Origin: Bifidobacterium asteroides | Lineage (GTDB): Bacteria; Actinomycetota; Actinomycetes; Actinomycetales; Bifidobacteriaceae | Length of the DNA: 64,000 nt | NCBI RefSeq assembly: GCF_003202695.1 | Contig: NZ_QGLL01000001.1 | Span: forward strand, 248,001 to 312,000 | Direction: 5' to 3' | Notes under the pieces: generated by a model | What the model saw: only the letters and a program-made list of their open reading frames with translations | Databases searched by the model: none | Told to the model about the DNA's origin: nothing | Part shown: positions 53,916 to 61,839 of the stretch, piece by piece | How the letters are laid out: each line of letters starts with the position of its first letter | Numbering within the stretch: position 1 is the stretch's first letter | Position numbers and translations under genes: made by a program

Positions 53916-55254
53916 TCAGGCGGGCAACTCGGTCAGAATGGGTTCCTCGGTGCTGTTGCGGATCTGACGGAAGCCTACAAAGGCGATGGCCAGCGAGGTC
54001 AGAGCCAATGTAGTGACCACCCCGAACCCGCCTTGGGAGCCGTAACGGTCGATGAATTGCCCGGCCACGGCCGAACCGGCCGAGGATCCGATCGAATTCA
54101 TGGCGCTCAGCCAGGCCATACCCTCAGTGAAGCGGATGGGCGGCACCAGATGGAGCATGAGCTGGTTGCCGTTGATCCAGGTGGGCGCCTGACAGATGCC
54201 GATGACCAGGTAGATGGCCATGATGGCCCACAGATTCCTGGCGAACATGAAAGTTCCGATGCCCAGGTTGACCACCAGCAGGCAGAAGTAGAAACGCTTC
54301 CAGAGGGGGATGGTCCAGTTCTTGGCCCCGTAAAGCAGGGCGCCGACCAGAGAGCTGAAGGAGAAGCAGGCGAAGACGAACCCGGTCATCTGCTTCATTC
54401 CCTGCTCGGTGGCGAAGGCGATGATGGAGATGGACGCCGCGCTTTGGAAGGCTCCCAGACCGAACCAGGTGGCGCAGACGGCGATCATGCCGGCGCTCCA
54501 GAAGGCCCCGCTGCTGCCGTTTCCGCCTTCTTGGGCCCGCAGACGAGCCACTTGCTGAGCCTGCCGCTCCCCGGTACTCCTTGCGGGTGATGCCTTGGGC
54601 GCGGGCCATGTCCGTCTGCGAGGGCGGCTCGGTTTCTCGACAGGAGAGAAACATAAAGGCCCCGATCAGCACGCAGATACCAGTGAAGGAGAAGGCCAGC
54701 ACGCCCGAAATGACCGCCAGGATGGAGGCCAATGGGTTGCCGATCACCCACATGGCCTCGTCGAAGACCCCTGATAAGGACAGGGCCTGGTTGGTGGCTC
54801 GGTGGGCGCCGCGTAGCAGGTGCGTCCACCGGCTGCGGCTCATGGCTCCCCATGGCGGAATGGCCGCCATGAAAGGGGTGACCAGATAGAGCACCCAGGT
54901 GGGGGCGTGGGAGGTGATGGATGTAATCAAGACCATGGCTGCGACGACCCAGACCAAAACCGTGGGAATGGAGACCTGTCGTTGGCCGAACTTGTCGACC
55001 AGCTTGCCCAGCATGGGGCTTACCAGGGCCAGGGCTACGGCCTGGATGGCGGTCAGAGCTCCGGCCAGGGAATAGCTGCCGTAGTAGTGCTGCACCGAGA
55101 TGGTGATGGTCATGCCCACCATGGGGAAGGGCATGGAGGCGATGACCGACCCTACCGCGAATCGCGCCGTGTGAGGCAGTCGCAGGAGCGCAGAGTATCC
55201 TCCGAAGATCCTGTGAACGGCTTCGACCAGAGCCGCCTTCAATTGCCGTGGCAT
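53916..55254 (-). pseudogene. MFS transporter interrupted by a frameshift
   Basis: The minus strand encodes a 12-helix MFS protein in two frames. The first part (MPRQLKAALVEAVHRIFGGY to GITRKEYRG, six helices) starts at 55254 with GGGAG upstream. The second part (from about ERQAQQVARLRAQEGG to the stop at 53916, six helices) is in the next frame. The shift falls at CCCC 54569-54572 (GGGG on the coding strand): dropping one base restores a continuous protein of about 445 residues. It could be a sequencing error, a recent mutation or a phase-variable switch. The substrate is unknown. Confidence 0.75.
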
Positions 55255-55464
55255 GGGCTGTTCGTCTCCCTTTCCTTGGGGCTTTCGCAGTCCCGAAACA
55301 TGTCTGCACGCAGGATTTTCCAGATGTGTAAAGGATGTGGAGCTGATCGGGGGACTGCTACAGTGGTAACCATATCGGCGCCTGATGGGCGCCATCCGGA
55401 TACTGAAATTCTACCCCTCGCCATGGTCTTTCATGAGGCCCGCTGGGGGCCTGGGAGGTGGGTT

Positions 55465-56121
55465 GTGCCCGCGACGACCATTCATTTCGTCCGTCATGGC
55501 CAAGTTGATAATCCCGATCATATTCTCTATGAGCGATTGCCGGGATTCCATCTGTCTGACCGAGGCAGAGCCATGGTCGAGGCGACGGCCCGCTTTATGG
55601 CCGAAGCTCCCGGCATGCATGATCTGGAAGCCGTCTATTCCTCTCCGCTGGACAGGACCAGGGAGACCACGGCCATCCTTCTTGAGCAGATCAATCCCGG
55701 ACGTGTCCGGCACGGTTTGAAACCCTTGGAGCCTATTTACGATAGCCGTCTGATCGAGGCCGGTAACGAATTTCGGGGCAAGCGCATCGGTCGTGGGCAA
55801 GGGGCTCTATGGCGGCCCTCCAACCTGCGGCTGATCCTGGACTTGCGCCGTCCCAGCTGGGGGGAGTCGTACCGGCAAATCGCCCGGCGAGTGGGTGACT
55901 TCGTTCGGCAGATGGTCCGCAGCCATCCTGATGCGCAAATTCTAGCCGTCTCGCACGAGTCACCCATTTGGTCATATCGCCACCTCTTGGAGACCGGTCA
56001 TCCTGAGCACAATATGCTTCTTCGGGCTACCGCTCTGGCCTCGGTAACCTCTATAACCCTGGACTGTGATACCGGCAAAGTGCTTGGAATCGCGTACGCA
56101 GACCCGGCGGCAGGCGCGTGA
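55465..56121 (+). CDS. Histidine phosphatase family protein (phosphoglycerate mutase-like)
   Basis: A 218-residue enzyme. FVRHGQVDNP has the catalytic phospho-accepting His, YSSPLDRTRETT carries the Arg pocket, and AVSHESPIWSYRHLL the second His. This matches broad-specificity phosphatases of the GpmB/CobC type. The GTG at 55465 follows GGAGGTG and puts the RHG motif near residue 8, as usual; the open frame continues far upstream but without a start signal. It is divergent from the MFS gene. Confidence 0.85.
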   Translation: MPATTIHFVRHGQVDNPDHILYERLPGFHLSDRGRAMVEATARFMAEAPGMHDLEAVYSSPLDRTRETTAILLEQINPGRVRHGLKPLEPIYDSRLIEAGNEFRGKRIGRGQGALWRPSNLRLILDLRRPSWGESYRQIARRVGDFVRQMVRSHPDAQILAVSHESPIWSYRHLLETGHPEHNMLLRATALASVTSITLDCDTGKVLGIAYADPAAGA

Positions 56122-56201
56122 AGACTGCCTGAGCGGCATAGGATGGCTAGGGATACTGTCGTGGATGACTGTCCGAGAACCTGATGAAGGAGCTGATGAT
56201 C

Positions 56202-57062
56202 ATGGTGGATGTACAGGCAAGCATGGAGGCGATAGCCGGACGGCCCGCCGTGGCTGAGGCAGCTGAGCAGGGGGCCAGACTTGTAGACCTTTGGCCTTTG
56301 ACGGATGCCGGGCATCTGGCCAACGATGCCAAGTATGCGGAGGACTTGCAGGTGCGCATCAGCATGGTGCTGGCGCAGCTGATGACGGGCGGGGATGTGA
56401 CCATTCCCGACGCTGAATACGTCTATGAGGGGGCTGAAGACATCCCCGGTCGACCCCAGGAGCTGGTGGATGCCCTCATGGCGGCCAACGATGCCATCGA
56501 AGAGGCTGCACAGGCGCAAGGCGATCAGTCCAAGACGCTTGCGGACTTGGCTGAAACCCTGAGCAGCGGCTGGGATCAGGCTCGGCAGCAGGATGTAGCT
56601 GCCGGCGTAGTCAAGGCTGAGCAGTCGCTGAACGACCAGAATAAATCCCCCAATTCCCCGCAGGACGAGGAGGGCGTAGCGCGAGCACTGTCCATGAGCC
56701 TGATGATCTGCCGTGATCTACTTCAGCGCGCAGGCGCTGACCCTGACCATGCTGTGGCCGCCGCGCCAATCCTGGTCTATGTCAATGAGCTCAATGAGCG
56801 ACTGGGCATTCCCCGGGGCTTCCTGTCCGACGAGGATGTCACCCGCGCCCTAGGGTTGCTGGATGATCCGGAGGCTTTCGCAGATCTGCTGGCCCCTTTG
56901 ACGGGTGCTGAGTGGGATCATCATCGTCAGGAAGTGCTCTGGGATCCCGAGGAGGCCAAGCGCAAGGCCAAGGAGGATGACGAGCGCAAGAGCCGCGAGG
57001 CCTTGCAGGCCAAGTTTGCCCATGTGCCTGAGGAACCCAACAAGCCTCATATAGAACTTTGA
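56202..57062 (+). CDS. Conserved-looking protein of unknown function
   Basis: A 286-residue acidic, Ala-rich, probably all-helical soluble protein. No signal peptide or membrane segment is visible. The last 60 residues are highly charged (EEAKRKAKEDDERKSREALQ), likely a helix. A Gln/Asn-rich stretch lies at about 140-160. The ATG at 56202 has AAGGAG 9 nt upstream; ATGs at 56184 and 56196 are alternatives. It follows the phosphatase gene by 80 nt and may share its transcript. I recognise no family. Confidence 0.75.
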   Translation: MVDVQASMEAIAGRPAVAEAAEQGARLVDLWPLTDAGHLANDAKYAEDLQVRISMVLAQLMTGGDVTIPDAEYVYEGAEDIPGRPQELVDALMAANDAIEEAAQAQGDQSKTLADLAETLSSGWDQARQQDVAAGVVKAEQSLNDQNKSPNSPQDEEGVARALSMSLMICRDLLQRAGADPDHAVAAAPILVYVNELNERLGIPRGFLSDEDVTRALGLLDDPEAFADLLAPLTGAEWDHHRQEVLWDPEEAKRKAKEDDERKSREALQAKFAHVPEEPNKPHIEL

Positions 57063-57114
57063 GTACCTCTGCCCCCCGCCTTGGCATAGGTCGGGGCGAG
57101 GGACAAGCCTGGAC

Positions 57115-58122
57115 TCAGCGATCGAATCGGGCTCCTCGTGGATCGCTGGGCCGGGCCAGCAGAATGATCCCGGTAACGGTTCCGGCGATTATGAGCAGTA
57201 TGCTGAAGCCCAGCAAGGAAAGCGAGGATCCCAGTTGCCCGCTTACCACAGCCAGGATGGCGAAGACCAGAGGAATGCAGCCCACCAGATCGCATACGAA
57301 GGGCAGGAGTATCCAGAAGCCGGACAAGTTGGTGTCATGAAGTCGCCGTATGCCCACTGCCAGATTGGGTATGAAAAGTCCAAGGGAGACAAGGAAAGAC
57401 AGGATTTGTCCCATGAAGGGGAATCCCGAGGTGATCAGCGCGAGCACGAAGTAGATGAGGAAACTCATCAGAGCGGGCCACCAGTATTCTCCTCGGGAGG
57501 CCCTTCCGGAGAAAACGAAATACTTGACGAAGAAACGCTTGCAGGCATTTGCGAAGTCGATGCCTTGCCAGGGCGCGTTCAGTGGCGGCTCGCCGTTGAA
57601 TCCGGCATCTGCATAGGGGTGGGCCGGATACTGCGGAACCTGGGGTCCGGGCTGGTAGCCTGCTTGATATCCCGATTGATAGCCTGTCTGTGACCAACTC
57701 CCGGGCGACTGATAAGTGTTGCCCGATGCATAGCCAGCCAGAGGGGTTGTGCCATTGGGCTGACCATTGGTCTGGCCAGGATTCGGACCTTGCTCATAGG
57801 GCTCCTGCGGCTGTCTGTAGTACTGCTGTCCATAGGGCTGTTGCTGGTTATAGCCGGGCTGCTGACCGTAGGCTTGTTCTTGGTAAGGCTGTCCTTGGCG
57901 ATAATCGCTGGCGAGGTTCTCAGCTTCGCCGATCGGATGGTAGGTGTTGCTCTGATTTGAGGCTGCTCCTGTGTAGCTGGATTGTCCTGCTTGGGGCTGG
58001 TTCGAGTAGGCTGCGGGTCCTGAGCCGGTTCCGTTCACTTGAGCGTTCTGGGCCCAGCCGTTCGCCGAACTCTGCTCATTGGGACCCTGGTTCCCGCTGC
58101 TTGCATCATCTGGATAGCTCAT
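57115..58122 (-). CDS. DUF805 membrane protein with long Gln/Gly/Tyr-rich N-terminus
   Basis: A 335-residue protein. Residues 1-190 are low-complexity (Gln, Gly, Tyr, Pro, Asn) and probably unstructured. The C-terminal DUF805 domain has FFVKYFVFSGRASRGEYWWP, then IRRLHDTNLSGFW, with four membrane helices. DUF805 proteins are inner-membrane proteins of unknown role. AGAGGG precedes the chosen ATG at 58122. It is convergent with the gene at 56202. Confidence 0.85.
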   Translation of the reverse strand: MSYPDDASSGNQGPNEQSSANGWAQNAQVNGTGSGPAAYSNQPQAGQSSYTGAASNQSNTYHPIGEAENLASDYRQGQPYQEQAYGQQPGYNQQQPYGQQYYRQPQEPYEQGPNPGQTNGQPNGTTPLAGYASGNTYQSPGSWSQTGYQSGYQAGYQPGPQVPQYPAHPYADAGFNGEPPLNAPWQGIDFANACKRFFVKYFVFSGRASRGEYWWPALMSFLIYFVLALITSGFPFMGQILSFLVSLGLFIPNLAVGIRRLHDTNLSGFWILLPFVCDLVGCIPLVFAILAVVSGQLGSSLSLLGFSILLIIAGTVTGIILLARPSDPRGARFDR

Positions 58123-58302
58123 GGATATCGTCCCTCTCATCCTCGGTCAAATAATCTTGGATCTTACTGATCCGTAGATTCCTATTATGGCAGGTCGGTC
58201 CTTCTGCTCGCCAGCCGTAGATAGCGCACTGGATTGTGAGCTCGCAATGCTCGTTTGGGCCGGTCCGTCACATTCGATATGTGATTGTTGCCACAGGACG
58301 CT

Positions 58303-59091
58303 TCACTCGTCGTCCGAATTAACCATATCATCGTCGCCAGCATCGCCCAGCAGCAGACGTTCAGTCAAGGTAATCATGCCCAAGAGAAGGGCGGTCAGCA
58401 GGATGATGACCAGGGTGGCCGAGAAGATCAGCGGAGTTCTAAAGGAGTTGAATGCCGTCTGCAGCCATATGCCCAGGCCGTTCCTGGCGCCCAGATACTC
58501 CGAAGTGGCCGCGGTAGCGAAGACATAGGCGGCACTGATGCGCAGACCGCCGAAGATCTGCCCAGCAGCCACCCTCAGCTTGACGTGCCAGAGGGTCCAG
58601 GTTCGGGTTGCTCCGCAGTTCAGAGCCACATCCTGGTAGAAGCGTGGCACGGACTTCAGGCCCCGGTAGGTCTGGACCACGATGGGGAAGAGGGCGAAGA
58701 CGGCCACGATGACTACTTTGCCCAGGGGTTCGAATCCGAACCAGATCACGAACAAGGGGGCGATGGTGATCAGCGGAATCATCTGTGCGCCTGCGATCAG
58801 GGGGTAGAGGGCATCGTGCAGGGTTCGCCAGCTGTAAAGAGCCAGGCCCGTCACCAGTCCTAGGGCCGTAGCCAGAAGGAAGCCCAGCAGGCCTTCAAGG
58901 GCGGTGATGGCGGTCGCGGGCAGCAGCTCATTCCAGGACTGCACCGTGGCAACCAGGATTTGGCTGGGCGCAGGCAGAGCCTGTTCGCTGACTCCCCCTA
59001 GGCGGGCAGCCAGCTCCCAGATGATCAACAGCGCCAGCAGAGTGAGTGCCGGGGGCAGCGCCCGGGCTCTGCTCCGCTCATGTTTCTTCAT
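58303..59091 (-). CDS. ABC transporter permease, ThiX/SsuC-like
   Basis: A 262-residue inner-membrane permease with six helices. The EAA-type loop is RFYQDVALNCGATRTWTLWH followed by KLRVAAGQIFGGLRIS, as in the nitrate/sulfonate/thiamine-precursor permeases. It overlaps the binding-protein gene by 4 bp (59088-59091). With the THI5-like binding protein next door, uptake of a pyrimidine precursor of thiamine is the likely role. The ATPase that powers it is not in the window to the left. Confidence 0.87.
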   Translation of the reverse strand: MKKHERSRARALPPALTLLALLIIWELAARLGGVSEQALPAPSQILVATVQSWNELLPATAITALEGLLGFLLATALGLVTGLALYSWRTLHDALYPLIAGAQMIPLITIAPLFVIWFGFEPLGKVVIVAVFALFPIVVQTYRGLKSVPRFYQDVALNCGATRTWTLWHVKLRVAAGQIFGGLRISAAYVFATAATSEYLGARNGLGIWLQTAFNSFRTPLIFSATLVIILLTALLLGMITLTERLLLGDAGDDDMVNSDDE

Positions 59092-60191
59092 CGATCGGTT
59101 GCTTCCCGCACGTAGCGGTCAGTCCATAGATCCTTGGCCTGCGGGGCCTTGTCTGGGTCGCCCTTCTTGGCGTTCCGATAGGTGCCAGCCTTGAACTGGA
59201 AGTCCAGATAGTCCTGGGCGTCCTTGACGTTGATCAGTCCGCTGATGTTCTTTTGATCTGGACTGTCGACCCAGTATCCCTCCTTGACGATGCTTTCCAT
59301 GGAGCGTTTGGCCAGGATTGGGTCGATGGCTGATCCCTTGGTCTCCTGGACCAGGATGTCCGCTGCCTGGTCTGGATGGCTCAGGGCGTAGTCGTAGCCC
59401 TTCAGACAGGCTTTGACGAATGCCGTCAGGACGCGACGGTGGTCTTCCTGCTGCAGCCAGGAATTTTTGACCACAAAGCCCAGCTGGTCGGGGTTGCCTG
59501 GCACTCCCCAGTCGGCCTGGGTGAAGCAGTGCAGCGCCGGGCCCTTGAGCTCGCTCTCTATGCCCTCCCAGTTGGCGTAGAAGCCTGCGAAGTCACCCTT
59601 GCCGCTGGTCAGGGTGGCGAAGGTGTTGGTGCCGCTGGTCACCCGCTTGAAGTCGCCCTTGCCGCCTGCATGACGGATCATCTGCTTGACCACGGCAGTC
59701 TGTTCGGCCGAGCCGAAGCTGACGAAGGTCTTGCCGTCGAAGTCCTTGGGGGTCTGGATGTCGGCGCGTGAGGCCAGCGAGCACCAGCGCGCCACTGAGT
59801 GCTGTCCTATGTTGAAGACCTGCCGCAGATCGGCTCCCTGGGAGTTGAAGGTGGCCAGGTTGCTCAGCTTCGAGAATCCTACGTCGGCGACTCCGTTCTG
59901 AACGGAGGTTTCAGCTCCTGCCTGGGCCGTGGGCAGGATGGTCAGCTTCAAACCGGCTTTGTCGAAGTAGCCCAAGTGCCGGGCTACGTATATGCCGACG
60001 TGATTGGTGTTAGGCGTCCAGTCCAGCATGAAGGAGAGTTTGGCGCTGTCGTCAGCCTTGTCGTCTGCCCCCTTGGCTCCGCAGCCTGCGCCCGTAACCG
60101 TCAGGCAGAGCGCCGCTGCTAGGGCGAGCGCCCGTTCGATCAGCCTGTGACCGGAAATTCCCTTCAAGCTGCTGCTCTCCGACATGCTCAT
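59088..60191 (-). CDS. NMT1/THI5-like substrate-binding lipoprotein, ThiY-like
   Basis: A 367-residue extracytoplasmic binding protein. The signal peptide ends at the lipobox TVTGAGCG. The mature N-terminus KLSFMLDWTPNTNHVGIYVA followed by GYF is the hallmark of the NMT1/THI5 family that binds HMP-type thiamine precursors. QNGVADVGFSKLSNLATF and FVVKNSWLQQEDHR follow. AAGGTG lies 6 nt before the ATG at 60191. It is the first gene of the two-gene operon. No TPP riboswitch was recognised upstream. Confidence 0.87.
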   Translation of the reverse strand: MSMSESSSLKGISGHRLIERALALAAALCLTVTGAGCGAKGADDKADDSAKLSFMLDWTPNTNHVGIYVARHLGYFDKAGLKLTILPTAQAGAETSVQNGVADVGFSKLSNLATFNSQGADLRQVFNIGQHSVARWCSLASRADIQTPKDFDGKTFVSFGSAEQTAVVKQMIRHAGGKGDFKRVTSGTNTFATLTSGKGDFAGFYANWEGIESELKGPALHCFTQADWGVPGNPDQLGFVVKNSWLQQEDHRRVLTAFVKACLKGYDYALSHPDQAADILVQETKGSAIDPILAKRSMESIVKEGYWVDSPDQKNISGLINVKDAQDYLDFQFKAGTYRNAKKGDPDKAPQAKDLWTDRYVREATDR

Positions 60192-60505
60192 CACTGTCAC
60201 CTTGCCTCTCCGGCACCTCTAGTGCCCATCCGCATCGGGGCTGCTACGGGAAGGTGAGGAGCCCGCGCGACGATCCGGTACGGTCTTGACCGATGGAATT
60301 CTGCGATGTGTGTCACGGCTGCTGCCACCAGCCGCGCGAACAAGACCACTCTAGTCCAACCCGGCCGATCCTGCCTCGCCGTGATGAAAGGCTGCATCAT
60401 GTTCCTCTATACTGGAAACTCACGAGAGGTCTGTGCGGGCCGGCCGCTGTCGGTCTCGTCCGGAGCAAGACAACCGATTTCGGTAGGCGTCGACGGAGGG
60501 TTCCC
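60192..60505. other. Divergent intergenic region
   Basis: 314 nt between the ThiY-like gene and the lacI-type gene. It must hold both promoters; short G+C-rich inverted repeats are present but no convincing riboswitch, operator pair or small gene was found. Confidence 0.4.
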
Positions 60506-61510
60506 ATGTCGGTGACCATCAGTGATGTGGCCAAGCAGACGGGCATGTCCGTATCCACGGTCTCCCAGGCGCTTAACGACAAGGGGCGCATCTCACCGCC
60601 CACCAGGGACAAGGTGCGCCGGGCGGCCATGGAGCTGGGCTACATCCCCGACAGTCGAGCTCGTTCCATGCGATCATCGCGTTCTCATGCCGTAGGTCTG
60701 CTGGTTCCTGATATCCGTAACCCCTATTTCTCGGAGCTGGTCTATGCTGTCCAGGATCAGCTCTACTCGGCAGGCTACGCGCCTCTGATTGGCGTGTCCT
60801 CTTGCCAGGCCAGCAGGCAGGAGGACTACTACCGTATCCTCCTGTCACGGCATATGGACGGCGTTCTGGTCGTGCCTGACGGGCCCACGTCGCCCATGCT
60901 GCGCACCATGCTGGCAAAGGAATTTCCCGTTGTCTTCGTGGATCGCCCTGACCAGACCCTGCCCGGTGTCCCTCTGGTGGATTCCGACCCTGTGCCCGGC
61001 ATGGAAGCGGCCCTGGAGGCTCTGGCAGCCAAGGGATGCAGACGAGTGGCCTTCGTTCCGGGTCCAGAGAGTCGCTCCTATACTTTCCGCGAACGCGAGC
61101 AGGCCTTCCTGGCTGGCGTGCAAGCCCACCAAGGACTGATGGGATTAGTGGTCCGCCAAGGGTTCGAGAACCGTCCTCGGGCGGCCGCGACCATGCGCAA
61201 CCTGCTTGGCCAGGGTGTGGACGCGGTCATCTTCGGCTACTCTGCCGATGCCATCAAGGCCGTCGCCATGGAGTGGGACGGCGACCTGCGTTCGCGTGTG
61301 CCCCTGGTCTCCTTCGATGACTTGGAGGTCTTTCAGCTGATAAGTCCCCAGGTGTCGGTCATCTCCCAGCAGGTGGATCGCATGGGTCGCCAGAGCGTTG
61401 ACATGCTTCTGTCCATAATCGAACCGAGGCGGCAGGCCCCGGAGGGCATGAGTGCGGATCGCCGTCTGCGCACCCGAACTCTCTTCGTGCCCCGGGGTCT
61501 GCTGGCCTAG
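60506..61510 (+). CDS. LacI family transcriptional regulator
   Basis: A 334-residue repressor. The HTH (TISDVAKQTGMSVSTVSQAL) and hinge (PDSRARSMRSSRSHAVGLLV) lead into the sugar-binding-like domain; SFDDLEVFQLISPQVSVISQ and the tail RTRTLFVPRGLLA close it. GGAGGG precedes the ATG at 60506; the frame is open further upstream without a start signal. No sugar gene is adjacent on this strand; the divergent ThiY/ThiX-like genes are the only near targets. The effector is unknown. Confidence 0.9.
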   Translation: MSVTISDVAKQTGMSVSTVSQALNDKGRISPPTRDKVRRAAMELGYIPDSRARSMRSSRSHAVGLLVPDIRNPYFSELVYAVQDQLYSAGYAPLIGVSSCQASRQEDYYRILLSRHMDGVLVVPDGPTSPMLRTMLAKEFPVVFVDRPDQTLPGVPLVDSDPVPGMEAALEALAAKGCRRVAFVPGPESRSYTFREREQAFLAGVQAHQGLMGLVVRQGFENRPRAAATMRNLLGQGVDAVIFGYSADAIKAVAMEWDGDLRSRVPLVSFDDLEVFQLISPQVSVISQQVDRMGRQSVDMLLSIIEPRRQAPEGMSADRRLRTRTLFVPRGLLA

Positions 61511-61839
61511 ATCCGCTCTTGCTTGATGAAGGGCGGGGCTCGACAAAATGCGTGCGTGTCGGGAGGCTGTGCCGTCCCTGTAAATGATCTCTGCCGACCT
61601 TTCGGCCATTTGGCGCCCTTGTCCAGACCCTCCAATCGGTGACTCTGTTCATAAAATATGAGAATTACTAAATATAGGTGACCAATCATCCTTGGGCACT
61701 ACATATGGTGGTCGTGGCGTGATAGAGTGAGTCGTGTCAGCAATAATGACACCCATGTGATTCGCTGTTCCTGGTTTGGAATTTAGGAACGCCAAAGCAA
61801 CTGCACATGAGCAATCGTATGAGGTATTGAGGAGTGACG
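61511..61839. other. nrdD upstream region
   Basis: 329 nt without a gene. It contains the paired NrdR-type boxes and the nrdD promoter; GAGGAG at about 61829-61834 is the nrdD ribosome site. Confidence 0.5.
61667..61711. promoter_or_regulatory. Paired NrdR boxes upstream of nrdD
   Basis: ACTAAATATAGGTG (61667-61680) and ACTACATATGGTGG (61698-61711) resemble the NrdR consensus (ACACwATATmTwGT-like). Their starts are 31 bp apart, the three-turn spacing typical of paired NrdR sites. They should let NrdR repress nrdD when dATP is plentiful. Confidence 0.6.

Noticed and set aside
53874-54590. 238-codon plus-strand frame
   Set aside because: Antisense to the MFS gene; the minus strand encodes clear membrane helices in both halves.
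60205-60300. TPP riboswitch before the ThiY-like gene
   Set aside because: I looked for the CUGAGA and ACCUGA-type core segments and found neither in the 314-nt region.
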